From: Laccaria trichodermophora
Taxonomy: Eukaryota > Basidiomycota > Agaricomycetes > Agaricales > Hydnangiaceae
DNA: 64,000 nt
Assembly: GCA_018417955.1 (NCBI GenBank)
Contig: JACTVC010000013.1
Span: forward strand, 310,001-374,000
Direction of reading: 5' to 3'
A program made the translations under genes and the position numbers. Position 1 is the stretch's first letter. Each line of letters opens with the position of its first letter. The notes beneath the pieces are model-generated. The model ran no database searches and was not told where the DNA came from. It was given only the letters and a program-made list of their open reading frames with translations. Below, in pieces: positions 22,588 through 35,462 of the stretch.

Positions 22588-24937
22588 TTAGGTGTCATCT
22601 TCAAAATCTGAGTCAACATCTTTCTCCTCTTCCATATATGGTCTCTTCATCTGCTTTTCCATCACATATTGGCTGTGGTAAAACAACATAGAATGCAAAA
22701 ACCAGTCAAAATTGCCTTGTGTCATCCTCTTCAGGATAGACTCAAATCCACCTAGCCAGGCATTTAACCGTTCACAGGCCTATTTTAAAATTCATTAATT
22801 TTTGTATTTCATCACACATTAACCCAAACTTACCTGTGTGTTGAATGCTTGCTTGTAGTATGATCAACCATGTTTGTCTTTTTCAACAACAACAAGATTT
22901 GGAGCTGATCCATTCAATGGTGCAGGATTACACCATTTTCGACAAATATAATCACCAACACAGTGATTAATATAGTGGTAACTATCAACAATGAACCGAG
23001 TTGTATGTTTCCAAATTCTGTCCCAGCTTCCATTGCTTATTGCTGTTCATAATAAAAGACAAGCCTTATCAATACAGATGTAATCTGGACGTGATTCAGC
23101 TGTAGGGTAAACTGATTCCAGAAAGTTAAGAATATTTGTGGGGGATTCAGACTTGGGAAATTTAGCCCAAGCAATAACAACACCACAAGGTGCAGTAATT
23201 GTCTCAACACAATAAAACCATGAAGGACTAAAGTAATGGGATCTTTCAATATCAGGTGTAGCCTCATCACGGCGTTGGGTATTTGGCTCTCTATTGGGTT
23301 GCCAAGGCATTCTCTCTCCAGCCCTTCTTAAAATCCATCTAACACCAGATAAGGTATGTGCACTTCGGTTATAGGCATTTTTTGACCATTGCTCCTGATG
23401 ACCTGGATTTGTGCATGCCAATGTTCCAACCTTCTTTGTATTGGTACAACCTTTGATATGACACTTTGTTCCATGTTCAGCTTCATGCACAGGACAAAAT
23501 ACACCCCCTCGAGCATTGCCAACTGCTGATGTGCAATCACCATATGCACAATAAGTTGGTCCCATTACAATCCCATCCACAACCACCATCCTAACAGGTG
23601 CATGATCAATATTCATAGACTCATCATCTGAGTCCTCCTGTACATGAGATGCAAGCTCTCTTGCTCTTGCAGCATCTTGTGCAGCTTCCTCTGCCCCTTC
23701 TCCAAGTAGAGAAGGTACAACTCTGTTTTCATCTCTACCAACTAGTGCAGCAGGATCATCACCAGTAATAAAATCAGCTTTTTAAATATTTTTGGGTACA
23801 CTCAGAACAGGAGTGTTGAAAAGCAGGACGTATCATTCCATTTGCTCCAAGTTTACTGAATGCCTCACAAGTCACCTCATCAATAGACAGCCCATCTTTA
23901 ATAGTTAAGGTGCAACCTGATACACCTGCTATTGTCCTTATAGACTCCTGAACAAATGCCTGCCAGACTTGACGATGTGAGATCCTTATTGGCTTCCCCT
24001 TACACAATTCTCCAAAAGTGTTATTCCAAAAGTCAGTGTAGGCATTTGCAGATGCATGAAAGTTATACATTGCATTCAAAACAGCTGATGAAAAAACATG
24101 ATCAACCCAAACATTCTGGCCCACTTTCAAGTATACAGCAGAGTTCAAGTATACTCGATCAAATGAGCCAGTCTGTCCAACTACTCGCTCGCGATCAGCA
24201 GAATATTGGGTCTGACATTTTGGGCAAAGTCCAGTAAGGACATAACTTTTCTTATAAATCTCAGTACCCTTTATTAGTGTAACTTCAGGAATATCTCGTG
24301 GTCGAGCTGCCTGGAGTAGTGACCTTGGATCACATGACATTGTTTCACATTCAACTGCATCAGGGCATATCAGAAGAACAGGCTTGAGCTCATCATGGGA
24401 TATAGGGTTCAGTTTTCCTTTGAATCTTCCATCCTTGTCAATGGGACGTAACTCCAACATTTTTGCAAAAAGGTCAAGTTTATTTCCCAATGCCACAAAC
24501 ATCTGATCTTCAGTCATTCCCCCTTTGACTTCAGACTTTTTGAACAATCGGTCTTTTTTATCACCCAGGTGATCAGTTAGAGCCCTGATCAATCCTGTGA
24601 TCCAGCCAGTGGTATGAGTTCTTCGCTCTCCTGGATACTTAGAAATTTGTTGTCTTGCATGCAAGCTCAGAAGGGTTGTGTTGTTAGTCATGGTGAACAG
24701 TAGTACTAGCACAGTTGATAGTGAGACTTTGGAGCTAAAGTTGGATATAACAAATTCACTGAAGACCGAAAAGGGGATATCAGGGAATGGAGAATGAGTC
24801 TGGTGGGCATTGACTGCTGGGAGCATGATAAACATGGCTAAGATTCCAAGAATTGGGGTTATATAACCCAGTAAACCACAGAGCAACCAAAAAAAGCTAA
24901 GCATATATCCGAAACTACAGAGATTGTCTAGATTCAA
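22588..24937 (-). pseudogene. CxC5/CxC6-type KDZ transposase-like gene
   Basis: A gene of about 640 codons in element G. The N-terminal ~60 residues are hydrophobic. A CxC5-like cluster follows (ICPDAVECETMSCDP, then TGLCPKCQTQYSAD), then VTCEAFSKLGANGMIRPAFQ and HSCSECTQKY. A CxC6-like cluster (YCAYGDCTSAV, VFCPVHEAEHGTKCHIKGC, LACTNPGHQEQW) precedes an RNase H-like part with FYCVETITAPCGVVIAWAKF, YICIDKAC, FIVDSYHYINH and ACERLNAWLGG. These carry the Asp, Asp and Glu that would form the DDE triad; the triad assignment is mine. A 54-bp GT-AG intron lies at 22780-22833. Damage: a 1-bp frameshift near 23780 (after CTQKY), TGA at 23047 (Arg expected) and TGA at 22864. Family identity is fairly sure; the copy is not functional. 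Confidence 0.75.
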
Positions 24938-24964
24938 AAAGATGTCAGGTTTGGCTAAAACTAC

Positions 24965-27782
24965 TTACTTCCTATCCTTCTTCTTATTTCCTCCCTTCAC
25001 CTTCTGCTTTCCCTTGAGATTCTTTCCAGCATCACTATCCTCATCTCCAGAATCCCCACCTTGCACCCTTTTCCCTTTACTAGCTTTCTTCTTTGTACCC
25101 TCTGAAGAACTCTGTTTTTTCCCCTTTTTCCCCTTTCCTTTCTTTTTCTCCTTTCCTTTCTCCTTTCCTTTCTCCTTCTTGTCCACCTGCCCCCCCAAAT
25201 CAGCACCCTGAGGAGAATTCTGTTCATCAAGCCATTTTTTAAGATCTGAAAAGGTATAGGATGTTTTCTGGAAACCCCAGACATCCACACTAGAAGGCCT
25301 ATCATCTCCATCCTCCAGCCACTCAACCATGTCAGGATACTTAGAGACATGGGAAAAAAGTCCAACATAATACTGATGCCACATAGACTTAGAGATGAAA
25401 ATCTCAATAATATCTGTGGCAGTTGGCTCAGGACATGTGCTAGGCCAAGTTTTAGCACCCTTCATTCTATTATAGTCCTGCATAGCTTTATTGCAGGCTT
25501 TATATCTCTCATATGCCAGAGTGAGGGGTACCTTCCCCTCTTGGTTCATCAAGTGAGATGAGATCTTAAGTATAGTAGCAAGCTCAAGCTTATATGTGGC
25601 TGCCAGACTCTTAGATCTTTTGGAAAATCCAAAAGACTGAGGAGCCAAGCTAGGAGCAGACCCAGACCCAGCACCAGACAAAGCTACAGAGACAGATCGC
25701 GAAACAGACGCAGATGTAGAAGGAGAAACAGAACGAGAGACAGAATGAGAGCCAGAGGTGGCTTCCAGACCAAAGGAGCTCTAGAAAATATGTTAGTAGA
25801 GAACTCATGTGACTGAATGAAGCTACATACAACCAGAATAGACAAAACATATTTTCCTTTTTCCTTATTGTAGACCCATTTCACATCCTCATTCTGTTCA
25901 AGGGCAAATGCATAAGGCCCCTTAATGTTCCAAATCCCATCAACATCATCCCAGGTTAAAATAGTCATGTTGGGATCTAGAAATATATCAATAAAAAATA
26001 ACTATTAAGCTTTAACACTCACCTGCAGCCTCAGGACAACGTTTGATAAGATTTTCAAGGACAGGCTGAATGGTTGCTGTAACATCATGGCTGAAACCCA
26101 TAGATGCTTTCATTGAGGGGAGAGATAAATTGGCAGGGTCTTCCTGTGAATTATATAAAAGAACTTGACCACCAACAAGGGGCGGTCAATCCATATGTGC
26201 TGCATCAGAAAAGTTGAATACATTGCCATAGGCTCTCCCTCGAATAAGTCCACCTGCACACAAAGATATCCACTTAGTAAATATAGCAAAAAGTCTGGAA
26301 AGATTTACCAGTGGTGTGTGATGCACCTTGCAAGTTATTCTGATCCCGAGGGGGACTATGGGGTGGGCTGTTCATCCTAACATCTGCCACAAAGATGAAA
26401 ACTTCATAAAAAAAATTTACAACATACAAGTTCTACCTACCTTCATCACCATAAGGTGCATTCAAGTCTAAATGATAAAGAACAGGCTATAGTACATACA
26501 TATCTAATATAATAATACTTACCTATAGTATGGGTGGGCGCTACATCACGCAATAGGGCACTGGGCACTACAGCCACAGGCACGTTGGTGTTGGGCATGC
26601 TGGGGGTGGTGGCATTCATGACAGGGGTGTCCGTTGCAGGGGCATCCATTGTAAGGGTAGTGGTAGCGAGGGTGGTGGTAGCGGGGGTGTCTGTCGAGGG
26701 GATGTTCATGGCGGGGGAATTTGTGATGGGGTTGTTCATGGTGGGGGCGTTCATGGTGGGGGCGTTTGTGGTGGGGGCGTTTGTGGTGGGGGCGTTTGTG
26801 GTGGGGCTGCTCATGTCGCGGGTGTCTGTTATGTGGGCATTGAGGGTGAGGGCATTGAGGGCGATGGCATTGGCGTTGGTAGCGTGGTGGGGCTCGTTGA
26901 CAGCCTTCGTGTTGTTTTTGTCATTTCCGTTGCTGTCGCCTTCATCCTTGTTGTTGCCTGACGTGTCCCCCGTGTTCTTGTTGCAGGCATTCTCGTCGTC
27001 CAAACCGCTGTCATTGTCGCTGTCGTCATTGGCGGCTTTCTTGGTTTTGTTGCTCGGGTGTTTGTGTTCGTCTGCGTGTTTGTGTTCGTCTTCACTGTCC
27101 TCGTCTTCATCTTCATCATCTTTGTTTTCGGTGTTGTTGCTGTTGTTGCTGTTGTTGCTGTGTGATCCATCATCGCTGGTGTCGGGGCTGGTTTGTTTGT
27201 TGTTGCTCTGGATCTTGGCAGTGTCCAAACGGCGTTCATGGCCAGTGACAAGGTCGGGTGGAGGTGGAAGGTGGGTGGCAGTGGTTGACCGAATGCACAT
27301 GGGGGGCACAATCGGCATGCCGCTCTCCTTGAGCAGGCGCTCGGTCCTGTAGTGGGGTGTTAATGAAGAGGAAACAAGTAGGCAGGGGTGACTCACCTCG
27401 TAAGTTGGCTTGGGGCTCCTGCTGCATTGGCGGCAGCATCTTCTTGTGCACGATTGGCAGCCGTTTTCCTAAAAATGAGCAGTTCGTCAGTGGGCGAGGG
27501 TGTGATGAGTGGGGTGACGTACCTCGCACGTTTCATGCCCTTTTTCCTACCTTTTGCTGTTCCCTTTCCCTTCCCTGTCACTTGCGAAGCATCGTTGTCG
27601 TCGTCTGGGGTCTCCTTTGGGGCCGCTTTCTGTTTCTTGTTCGATTCGTCTGCACCTGATTCAGCGCGCTTGCATTTCTCAGTTGGTGGGGACTTGTGTT
27701 GAAGCCTGCTGCGGTTGCGTGGCTTGGTGGATCGTGTTTTTGATGGCATGGCATGTTGTTGATGGGTGTCGATGGTTGTCAA
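24965..27782 (-). pseudogene. Partner gene of the KDZ-like element (disordered nuclear protein)
   Basis: A spliced minus-strand gene upstream of the transposase gene in element G. It starts at about 27750-27782 (MPSKTRSTKPRNRSRLQHKS, very basic). After a 50-bp intron (27347-27396) comes a long disordered exon with TERLLKESGMPIVPPMCI, acidic Asp/Asn/Ser stretches and NAPTTNAPTMN repeats (ends 26523). Short exons follow, then a conserved block TILTWDDVDGIWNIKGPYAF ALEQNEDVKWVYN at 25968-25860. The last large exon (to 24965) has Lys-rich KGKEKGKEKKK tracts. Introns at 26468-26522 and several further ones have GT-AG ends. TGA at 26186 falls in an otherwise readable exon (AHMD-stop-PPLVGG). The role is unknown; basic and acidic tracts suggest a DNA-associated helper. 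Confidence 0.6.
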
Positions 27783-27946
27783 TGTTCATGGATGCAGTTG
27801 AGGTGTCATCGATGGGTGGTGGTGACATGGAAGGATCTGGGTTGAGGGTTTGGGCAAATTCCCACTCGTGGAATTTGCTGGCATCCTTTTTGGGAAGGTA
27901 ACCCCACGGGTGGTATGTAGAGCATAAAGTAAAGGCTAATATATAA

Positions 27947-28033
27947 GCCTACATGGTGCAAGTGGTAAAGTGCTCATTCTATAAAATGTTGCCTTGTCCA
28001 TGAGGTCAAGTGTTCAATCCATGCAAGTTGTGC
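27947..28033 (+). ncRNA. tRNA-like Pol III cassette in element G
   Basis: Starts GCCTACATGG after a TATATAA. It has an A-box-like TGGTGCAAGTGG, a middle 'attctataaaatg' and a B-box-like core GTTCAATCC, then a run of T (28029 onward) that would terminate Pol III. The overall length and order fit a tRNA-derived sequence, but it does not fold into a fully regular tRNA. Confidence 0.6.
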
Positions 28034-28360
28034 TTTTTTTTATATTATATAATAAGAATAATAGTGACAAACTACTGGACTTACTGGACTCCTTGTACTT
28101 GGAAATTCCTATTGGACTCCTATTGGACTCCTACTGGACTCCTTGTACTGGACTCCACTATACCCATTCCTTAGGAATCCTTAATTCCTTGTGATTTGGG
28201 ATCATTCCAGTAGGAATCTACTAGGACTCCAGTAGGACTGAGATGCAAAATTTGTATGATGTTCAGGCAATATGAAAGTGGCTGGAGTCCTAGTAGATTC
28301 CAGTAGGAGTCCGGGATTCCAGTAGGAATAGGTGGGGGAGTGTAAAGAGCTCCAAAGGAA

Positions 28361-29238
28361 GTGAAACGAAATTCTGCCATTGTCCAGCACTTTATGCATG
28401 GTCGTGGTACATATGGACCTGCTGATATCCTGAATAATTGGATGCAGCATCCATATGGGGCTGATAAGCGCCAGTCACATCTCATGTACTCCACCAGTGT
28501 GCCTTACCTCGAAATTAGGCCAGTCCGCCCTGCACTGACTGCATTCGCTGCACAGACAGTCAAGGCAAAGATAATTCATGAAACTGAGAATGCCGTCAAA
28601 TTATCTAGTGGGCTACATGTTGTGGTAACATGCAAGCAGCAGAAAAAGTCCTTGGAAATGAGGCTTGATTGGCCTGACATTGGTGCAGCTACCTTTGATA
28701 AAGTGCAGGGCATTATTCAAGAGAAGCAACCACTGACTTGGTCCTTAATCATGGAAATAGCATCATGACCTCCTCAAGTTCAAAATGGTATCAAAATCAT
28801 CTGTCAAAAATGGCCACCTCAGATTGTCTCAACTCATATCATCAGCACACTCAATTTCTCTTGGTCATCCAGTGCCAATTTACTTCCACTTGCCACTGGG
28901 TTGTTGTACTTTGCCTCCTCTGCAAGCTATGATTTTTTCCGCCATCATGCGCGTGTTGGGGATATGCCTGCCTATAGCACAATTATGAAAGCCATGTGTG
29001 TTCTTTCTGAACATGAGGCAGAAAAAACACTTCAACATGGTGCCGATGCAGACTCCATTGGTGTTATATGCCTGGACAATGTTCAAAACTATCTCATCCA
29101 ATGGAATCCTGCAATCGGGCAGGAGAACAAGCTTAGCATTGGCCTTTCAGCGACATACTATGAGGTTGAGGGTATTGACCCTCATGTTTTTGACCTCTCT
29201 GCAAAATGTGACTGCCTTGCGGAGAACAAAAGAAAGGA
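28361..29238 (+). pseudogene. DUF6589 gene, second coding block
   Basis: Starts directly after the right TSD of element G and continues the codon phase of 22317 (NPKE|VKRNS). It reads through one TGA (28766) to the left end of element K. It contains the diagnostic DNVQNY and ATYYEVEG segments. Confidence 0.75.
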
Positions 29239-30521
29239 CATCAGGAAAACTGGGGTTTGTATATTGAGCACAATCATTGTAAATTATGCACAAAGTATGC
29301 TAATTGTGCACAATTAACCGATTTTACAAATTATGCAGAATTGAGTGGAAATAATCCATGGACCATTAATTGTGCTTAATTGTGCTTAATGCACACACAT
29401 TCAGCTCAAAGCATGTAGCATTCACTTACTCTATATGACCAGTCATATAGTCACAGCAATGAGAGGACTCTGTCAACATATATATATTGAAAGATTCTAT
29501 ATTAACAACATAAGGCCATGAGCTGTAGTCATAGACTGGCGACAATGACAACCCCTCATCCTCCTCAGCTGCCCACCCAGACAAGAGCCAAGCTGGAGAG
29601 CATGCCAACAACAGGAGGCATACCATTTCACATTGAGCAATACACGTGAGGGGGTGGGTGGGATCCTGTCAGAAAACAGTGATTAGCATTTGCCAAGCAG
29701 CATGCGAACAAAGTAGCAGGCAGAAAAATGCAAGGGAATCGTGATGAGGGGTGGGGGAACATAATTTGTAATTGGGAGGAGAAATGAAGAGGAAGAGTGA
29801 TGATGACAACGACTTACTCAAAGGCTTCACAGCTCAGGAGATGAACTTGAAAATTCCACAGCATCAAGAGTGACAAGAATCTAAGGAATATGTTCATGAG
29901 CATGGAACCTAGAAACAGCATAAAACAGACAACTTTCACCTATAGGCAAGTGACGAGAAGGACGCTCAATGCTGCTCATCACCACTTCCTCTGCTCAATA
30001 CTTATCACTCCTCCACCTATTCCTACCGGACTCCTACTGGACTCCCAGATTCCTACTGGATTCCTACCGGATTCCTACTGGATTTCAACATTCTTTCCAA
30101 AAAAGCATTTTCACATTCCCCTCCTACTGGACTCCTATTGGACTCCTACTGGACTCCTACTGAACTCCTACTGGACTCCAATTGAACCTTAAACAAAGTG
30201 AATACAATGTTTCAGAGATGGAATTCCTACTGGAGTAACCACTTTCTATCAATATTTTATGAAGTCAGACCTTAAGCCACCTTAGAAGTTCATACAAAGT
30301 TGATATTTGAGCATAGAATATTATATTGATAACTATAGACATAATTATATACAAAAAGTATACTACTAATCTAATGTGGTCAGGGAGGAAGAGGACAGGG
30401 AAGGGGGTAGAAGGAAATGGGGGTGGACAAGGAAGGGAGAGGGAAAAGGAAGGGGGAAGGGACAGGGGGGGAAGGGACAGGGGGGGAAGGGACAGAGGGG
30501 GAAGGGACAGGAGGGAGGGGA

Positions 30522-33500
30522 CACTAGTAGCTGCAATGTATTTAAAATACATAAGGCAAATGCCTGCACAGATATTTAATTGTAGCCAAGGAAATCTATG
30601 ATATGAAATGGTTTGGCAAATATATGAAATCTATTTCTTTCTCTGCCAGCCCTATATTTCTTTCCCTACCTAGGCCAATGTTTTATCTATTTCTTTCCCC
30701 CATTCACTCATTTCTTTGGTTGCCTAGGCTGATGTTTTAGCCATTTCTTTCCTTCCCAGCCCTGTATTTCTTTGCTTGCCTAGGCTGATGTTTTATCTAT
30801 TTCTTTGGCTGCCTAGGCCGATGTTTTAGATATTTCTTTCCCTCCCAGCCCTATATTTCTTTGGTTGCCTAAGGCTATGTTTTGGATATTTCTTTTGTTG
30901 CCTAGGCCAATGTTTTAGCTATTTCTTTCCCTCCCAGCCCTATATTTCTTTGGTTGCCTAGGGTGATGTTTTAGATATTTCTTTGGTTGCCTAGGCCAAT
31001 GTTTTAGATATTTCTTTCTCTCCCAGCTCTATATTTCTTTGCTTGCCTAGGCTGATGTTTTAGATATTTCTTTGGCTGCCTAGGCCGATGTTTCAGCTAT
31101 TTCTTTGGTTGCCTAGGCCTATATTTTAGCTATTTCTTTCCCTCCCAGCCCTACATTTCTTTGCTTGCCTAGGCCTATGTTTTATCAATTTCTTTCCTCC
31201 CATTCACCTATTTCTTTCCCTCCCAGCCACATATTTCTTTGCTTGCCTAGGCCGATGTTTTAGCTATTTCTTTCTTTCCCAGGCTGCATTTCCAAATATA
31301 GTAATGCACAGTTTTTAAACTGGGAAATGGAAATAAAATGGCAGAAAATTCTGGGCCAAAAATGGGGAGGTGCTCACTGTTGTTGATGACATGGAGCATT
31401 GGTCTAGAGTGGTCTTCCAAATTTGTAAAACTACCCAGAAATACCCAGAAAAAATATACAGATGGTGGCTAGGATATCAGGCACTGCTTTCAGGGTCCAC
31501 CATATATATCCAAAATAAGAAAATATCCTCAGGGATGCCAAAAGTGGAAGAAACCAATGATACATATACTGGCTGATCAAGAGGGTGGTCACATGACCAA
31601 TTTCCACAAGTGGTCAAAACAAAAAAAGTTGTAGCCCTGCACTGTAGTTTTCCAAATCTGTTTGAATCATGTCCTAGAGTGCTCCTGTTGTGCAGATATG
31701 TTGATAAAGATCTTTCTGACCACTGGCTTTTTCAACCTTTTGCACTTTTCTCCATCCATGAAAACAATATGATTTCAACACATTCAGAAAGCTAAGAGGA
31801 GGGCTACAATGATTGTGTCATGGGAAATTTCACCCAAAAGGAAGGTGCATCCCTTTTAAAAAAACAGGAAATTGACAATGACAGACTAAAAAAGATTACA
31901 GATTGAATACAAAAATCAGTCATGGACTCCAATATCTACTAACACACAACCACAGACTACAAAAAGTTGGATATTGACTACAAAGTTTACCAATAAACTA
32001 CAAAAGACTACAAAGATTGGACATAGATCACATAGAAAAGTTTACATCAAGTCTCAGCTTGGACAGCTAGTTTGGCCAAGTTCAAGCATGTATGTATTTG
32101 ATAAAGACATTATACTGAAGATGGACTTGAACCAGACAGAGATGGTAGAGAAGACACTGGGTTGGTCATCTTCTGATATGCTACTTGGATGTCTGACATA
32201 GACATGGATCTTGCTGCTGGATATGGCCTTGGATAGATTGCTTAACATCCATGGCATTGAACTTGAAGCAGATGCTGATGTGGTCATGAACATCCCCACT
32301 GTTAGTTTTACAACTTTGTCACTGTCTGGCTCTGGCATAGAACTTGCATCTCTGACACTGAGATGGTTGTTGTTGGTGGATATGGACTTGTCCAGATTGC
32401 TTTACATACTTTGCTTTGCTGATATGTTGATTGGGCACTTTATCATTCATATCTTGGTTGGATGTATAGGTGGAAGAGCTGAAGATGGATGTGGTGATTG
32501 AAGTCATCACTGGATGGAATAACAAGTTCAAGCTTGGGTCTGAAGCATGTCTGGGATGCCTTGATAGATTGGGTAGTGATTGCTCATCTTGGTCTTTGAC
32601 TATATGAACTTGGTCAGAAGGTGGAGGAGCACCAGAACCATGGACATGTCACTATACTTAAAGTTGCATGATGGTCAGACTTCATGTCACCCTAAGTTGT
32701 TGTAAGATCTGCCTTGTCTTGGAGCTGATGTATAGATAGCTGCAACTATACTTCACAACTTGAAATACTAGCTTGGCCAAAAGCAAACACAGGTACATTT
32801 GCTAAAAGATGTTATAGTAAAGGTGGACTGTCCCTCTCAGTACAAAGCTTAGTTTGAACAATTGTAGTAGACCTAACTGCCATAATCAAAGAAGTGGATA
32901 CTACAAACCTATAATCAGCTGTTTGCAGTCTTTGGTTGTCTGTTAGTAGATATTGTAGTCCATAACTGATTTTTGTAGTCTATCTGGAGTCTTTTTAGTC
33001 TGTCATTGTCAATTTCCTGTTTTTTTACCAATCTTTGTAGTCTTTTGTAGTTTATTGGTAAACTTTGTAGTCAATATCCAACTTTTTGTAGTCTGTGGTT
33101 GTGTGTTAGTAGATATTGGAGTCCATGACTGATTTTTGTATTCAATCTGTAATCTTTTTTAGTCTGTCATTGTCAATTTCCTGTTTTTTTAAAAGGGATG
33201 CACCTTCCTTTTGGGTGAAATTTCCCATGACACAATCATTGTAGCCCTCCTCTTAGCTTTCTGAATGTGTTGAAATCATATTGTTTTCATGGATGGAGAA
33301 AAGTGCAAAAGGTTGAAAAAGCCAGTGGTCAGAAAGATCTTTATCAACATATCTGCACAACAGGAGCACTCTAGGACATGATTCAAACAGATTTGGAAAA
33401 CTACAGTGCAGGGCTACAACTTTTTTTGTTTTGACCACTTGTGGAAATTGGTCATGTGACCACCCTCTTGATCAGCCAGTATATGTATCATTGGTTTCTT

Positions 33501-34435
33501 CCACTTTTGGCATCCCTGAGGATATTTTCTTATTTTGGATATATATGGTGGACCCTGAAAGCAGTGCCTGATATCCTAGCCACCATCTGTATATTTTTTC
33601 TGGGTATTTCTGGGTAGTTTTACAAATTTGGAAGACCACTCTAGACCAATGCTCCATGTCATCAACAACAGTGAGCACCTCCCCATTTTTGGCCCAGAAT
33701 TTTCTGCCATTTTATTTCCATTTCCCAGTTTAAAAACTGTGCATTACTATATTTGGAAATGCAGCCTGGGAAAGAAAGAAATAGCTAAAACATCGGCCTA
33801 GGCAAGCAAAGAAATATGTGGCTGGGAGGGAAAGAAATAGGTGAATGGGAGGAAAGAAATTGATAAAACATAGGCCTAGGCAAGCAAAGAAATGTAGGGC
33901 TGGGAGGGAAAGAAATAGCTAAAATATAGGCCTAGGCAACCAAAGAAATAGCTGAAACATCGGCCTAGGCAGCCAAAGAAATATCTAAAACATCACCCTA
34001 GGCAACCAAGGAAATATAGGGCTGGGAGGGGAAAAAATGGCTAAAACATCGGCCTAGGCAACCAAAGAAATATCTAAAACATCAGCCTAGGCAATCAATG
34101 AAATAGATAAAACATCAGCCTAGGCAAGCAAAGAAATATAGGGCTGGGAAGGAAAGAAATGGCTAAAACATCGGCCTAGGCAGCCAAAGAAATAGATAAA
34201 ACATCAGCCTAGGCAAGCAAAGAAATATAGGGCTGGGAGGGAAAGAAATAGCTAAAACATCAGCCTAGGCAACCAAAGAAATGAGTGAATGGGGGAAAGA
34301 AATAGATAAAACATTGGCCTAGGTAGGGAAAGAAATATAGGGCTGGCAGAGAAAGAAATAGATTTCCTTGGCTACAATTAAATATCTGTGCAGGCATTTG
34401 CCTTATGTATATCATATAAGTTGTAGCTACCACTC
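30522..34435. mobile_element. Giant palindromic element B (TSD GAGGGGA)
   Basis: Left end CACTAGTAGCTGCAA and right end TTGTAGCTACCACTC; GAGGGGA is repeated at 30515-30521 and 34436-34442. The arms (about 30522-32040 and 33000-34435) are nearly exact inverted copies of roughly 1.4-1.5 kb, so short frames at 31370-31576 and 31610-31795 recur identically on the other strand at 33472-33678 and 33253-33438. The outer arms consist of CTAGGC / TATTTCTTTG units. The inner arms hold the conserved core and CTACAAA repeats. The centre (32050-32870) is single-copy here and has no gene. Confidence 0.9.
32050..32870. other. Single-copy centre of palindrome B
   Basis: About 820 bp between the arms, with loose internal repetition of 'gatatggact' and 'acatggac'. 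Open frames are short on both strands. It may be filler captured at the apex. Confidence 0.5.
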
Positions 34436-34974
34436 GAGGGGAAAGGAAAGGGGTACATGGAAATGGGAAGGGAAAGGGAAGGGGGGAGGGAAAGGGGACA
34501 GAGAAGGGGGAGGGAAAATGCTTGCTGTCGTGGGCACTCATCGGTGTGGGCGCTCGACGTCTTCGTGTCGTCGTCGTCGTCGTGTAATGGTGGGCACTCA
34601 TCGTCTTTCGGCGTGGGTGCTTCGTGTCGTCGTGTAATGGTGGGTGCTCGTTGTGGTGGGCGCTCATCGTCTTTCGGCGTTGTCGTGTATTGGTGGGTGG
34701 TCGACGTGGTGGGCGCCCATTGTCTTTGTGTCATCGTCGTCGTGTGATGGGTGTTGTTAACAGGGTCGGATGGGCGCTCGTCGTTGTGGGTGGTCATCAT
34801 TGTGGGCGGGCATCCTTGTTGGCAGTCGTCGTCATGGGCGGGCATTGTTGTTGGTGGTTGTTGTTGTCAGCTGTCATCGTTGTCGTTAACAGGGTGTGTT
34901 GGGATGGAAGAGGGGGGGCGCACTCACTTTTGTATGATGACAAACGACGTCGTCATCGTCGTTCGTCGTTTGGT

Positions 34975-35001
34975 TGCCACATTGCTGATAGCGACGTGGC
35001 A
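34975..35001. other. ACGT-core hairpin in element H
   Basis: TGCCACATTGCT is answered by AGCGACGTGGCA, preceded at 34943-34970 by a second palindromic segment of ACGACGTCGT type. Same layout as in elements L and O. Confidence 0.75.
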
Positions 35002-35374
35002 CCCTCTTGGTTGTCCCTCGTCGTCCGTTTTCATTGCCTCGGACTCGCCGGCGGCTCGTTTGTTTGTGACGTGGTGTTCTCGTGTCGTTCGTGATGCTGG
35101 TGGTGGCCACAGGTGATCGTGGTGACGTGGCATTGGTCAGTGGGCGTCGTGGATGGCGTACGGTGGCAGCTATGGGCGGTTGTGAGTGGTGGCGGTGACT
35201 GGTGGTGGTGGTGGTGATGAGGTGGCACAGGTGTGGGTGGTGGTGGGAAGAGAGAGGTTTTCGATGGTGGGCTGAGGGTTGTGCAAATTTCCCACTTGCG
35301 GAATTTGCCGGCGTCCTTTCTGGGAAGAAGTCAGCCAGTTGGTATGTAGGGCATATAATTTATATCTATAATAA

Positions 35375-35462
35375 AGCCATTGTAGTGTAACTGGTAGAGC
35401 ACTCATGTCTGTAATATGCTACTGTGTCCATAATGTTGAGGGTTCAATTCTCATGGTTGTGC
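35375..35462 (+). ncRNA. tRNA-like Pol III cassette in element H
   Basis: After a TATA-like AT-rich stretch: AGCCAT at the 5' side can pair with ATGGTT at the 3' side as an acceptor-like stem. TAGTGTAACTGG resembles an A box. TGAG/CTCA encloses GGTTCAATT, a T-arm-like hairpin with a good B box. A run of seven T follows. This is the most tRNA-like of the four copies. Confidence 0.65.

Larger units (their letters stand above)
22318..28352 (-). mobile_element. KDZ-like coding element G (TSD CAAAGGAA)
   Basis: A 6.0-kb element flanked by CAAAGGAA at 22310-22317 and 28353-28360. Left end CAGTACTTATCACTCCCCCA; right end (read inward) GAGCTCTTTACACTCCCCCA. Both subterminal regions (22330-22520 and 28070-28340) are filled with the motif CCTACTGGACTC or its complement. 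It carries two minus-strand genes, a CxC5/CxC6-type transposase-like gene and a partner gene, plus a tRNA-like cassette near the right end. It is the only element of its family here with transposition-type genes, so it is the best model of the autonomous form, although both genes are now damaged. Confidence 0.85.

Noticed and set aside
26534..27352. 272-codon plus-strand frame with membrane-like Val/Leu runs
   Set aside because: It is the antisense shadow of the disordered exon of the partner gene; the minus strand has matching GT-AG introns and a conserved downstream block.
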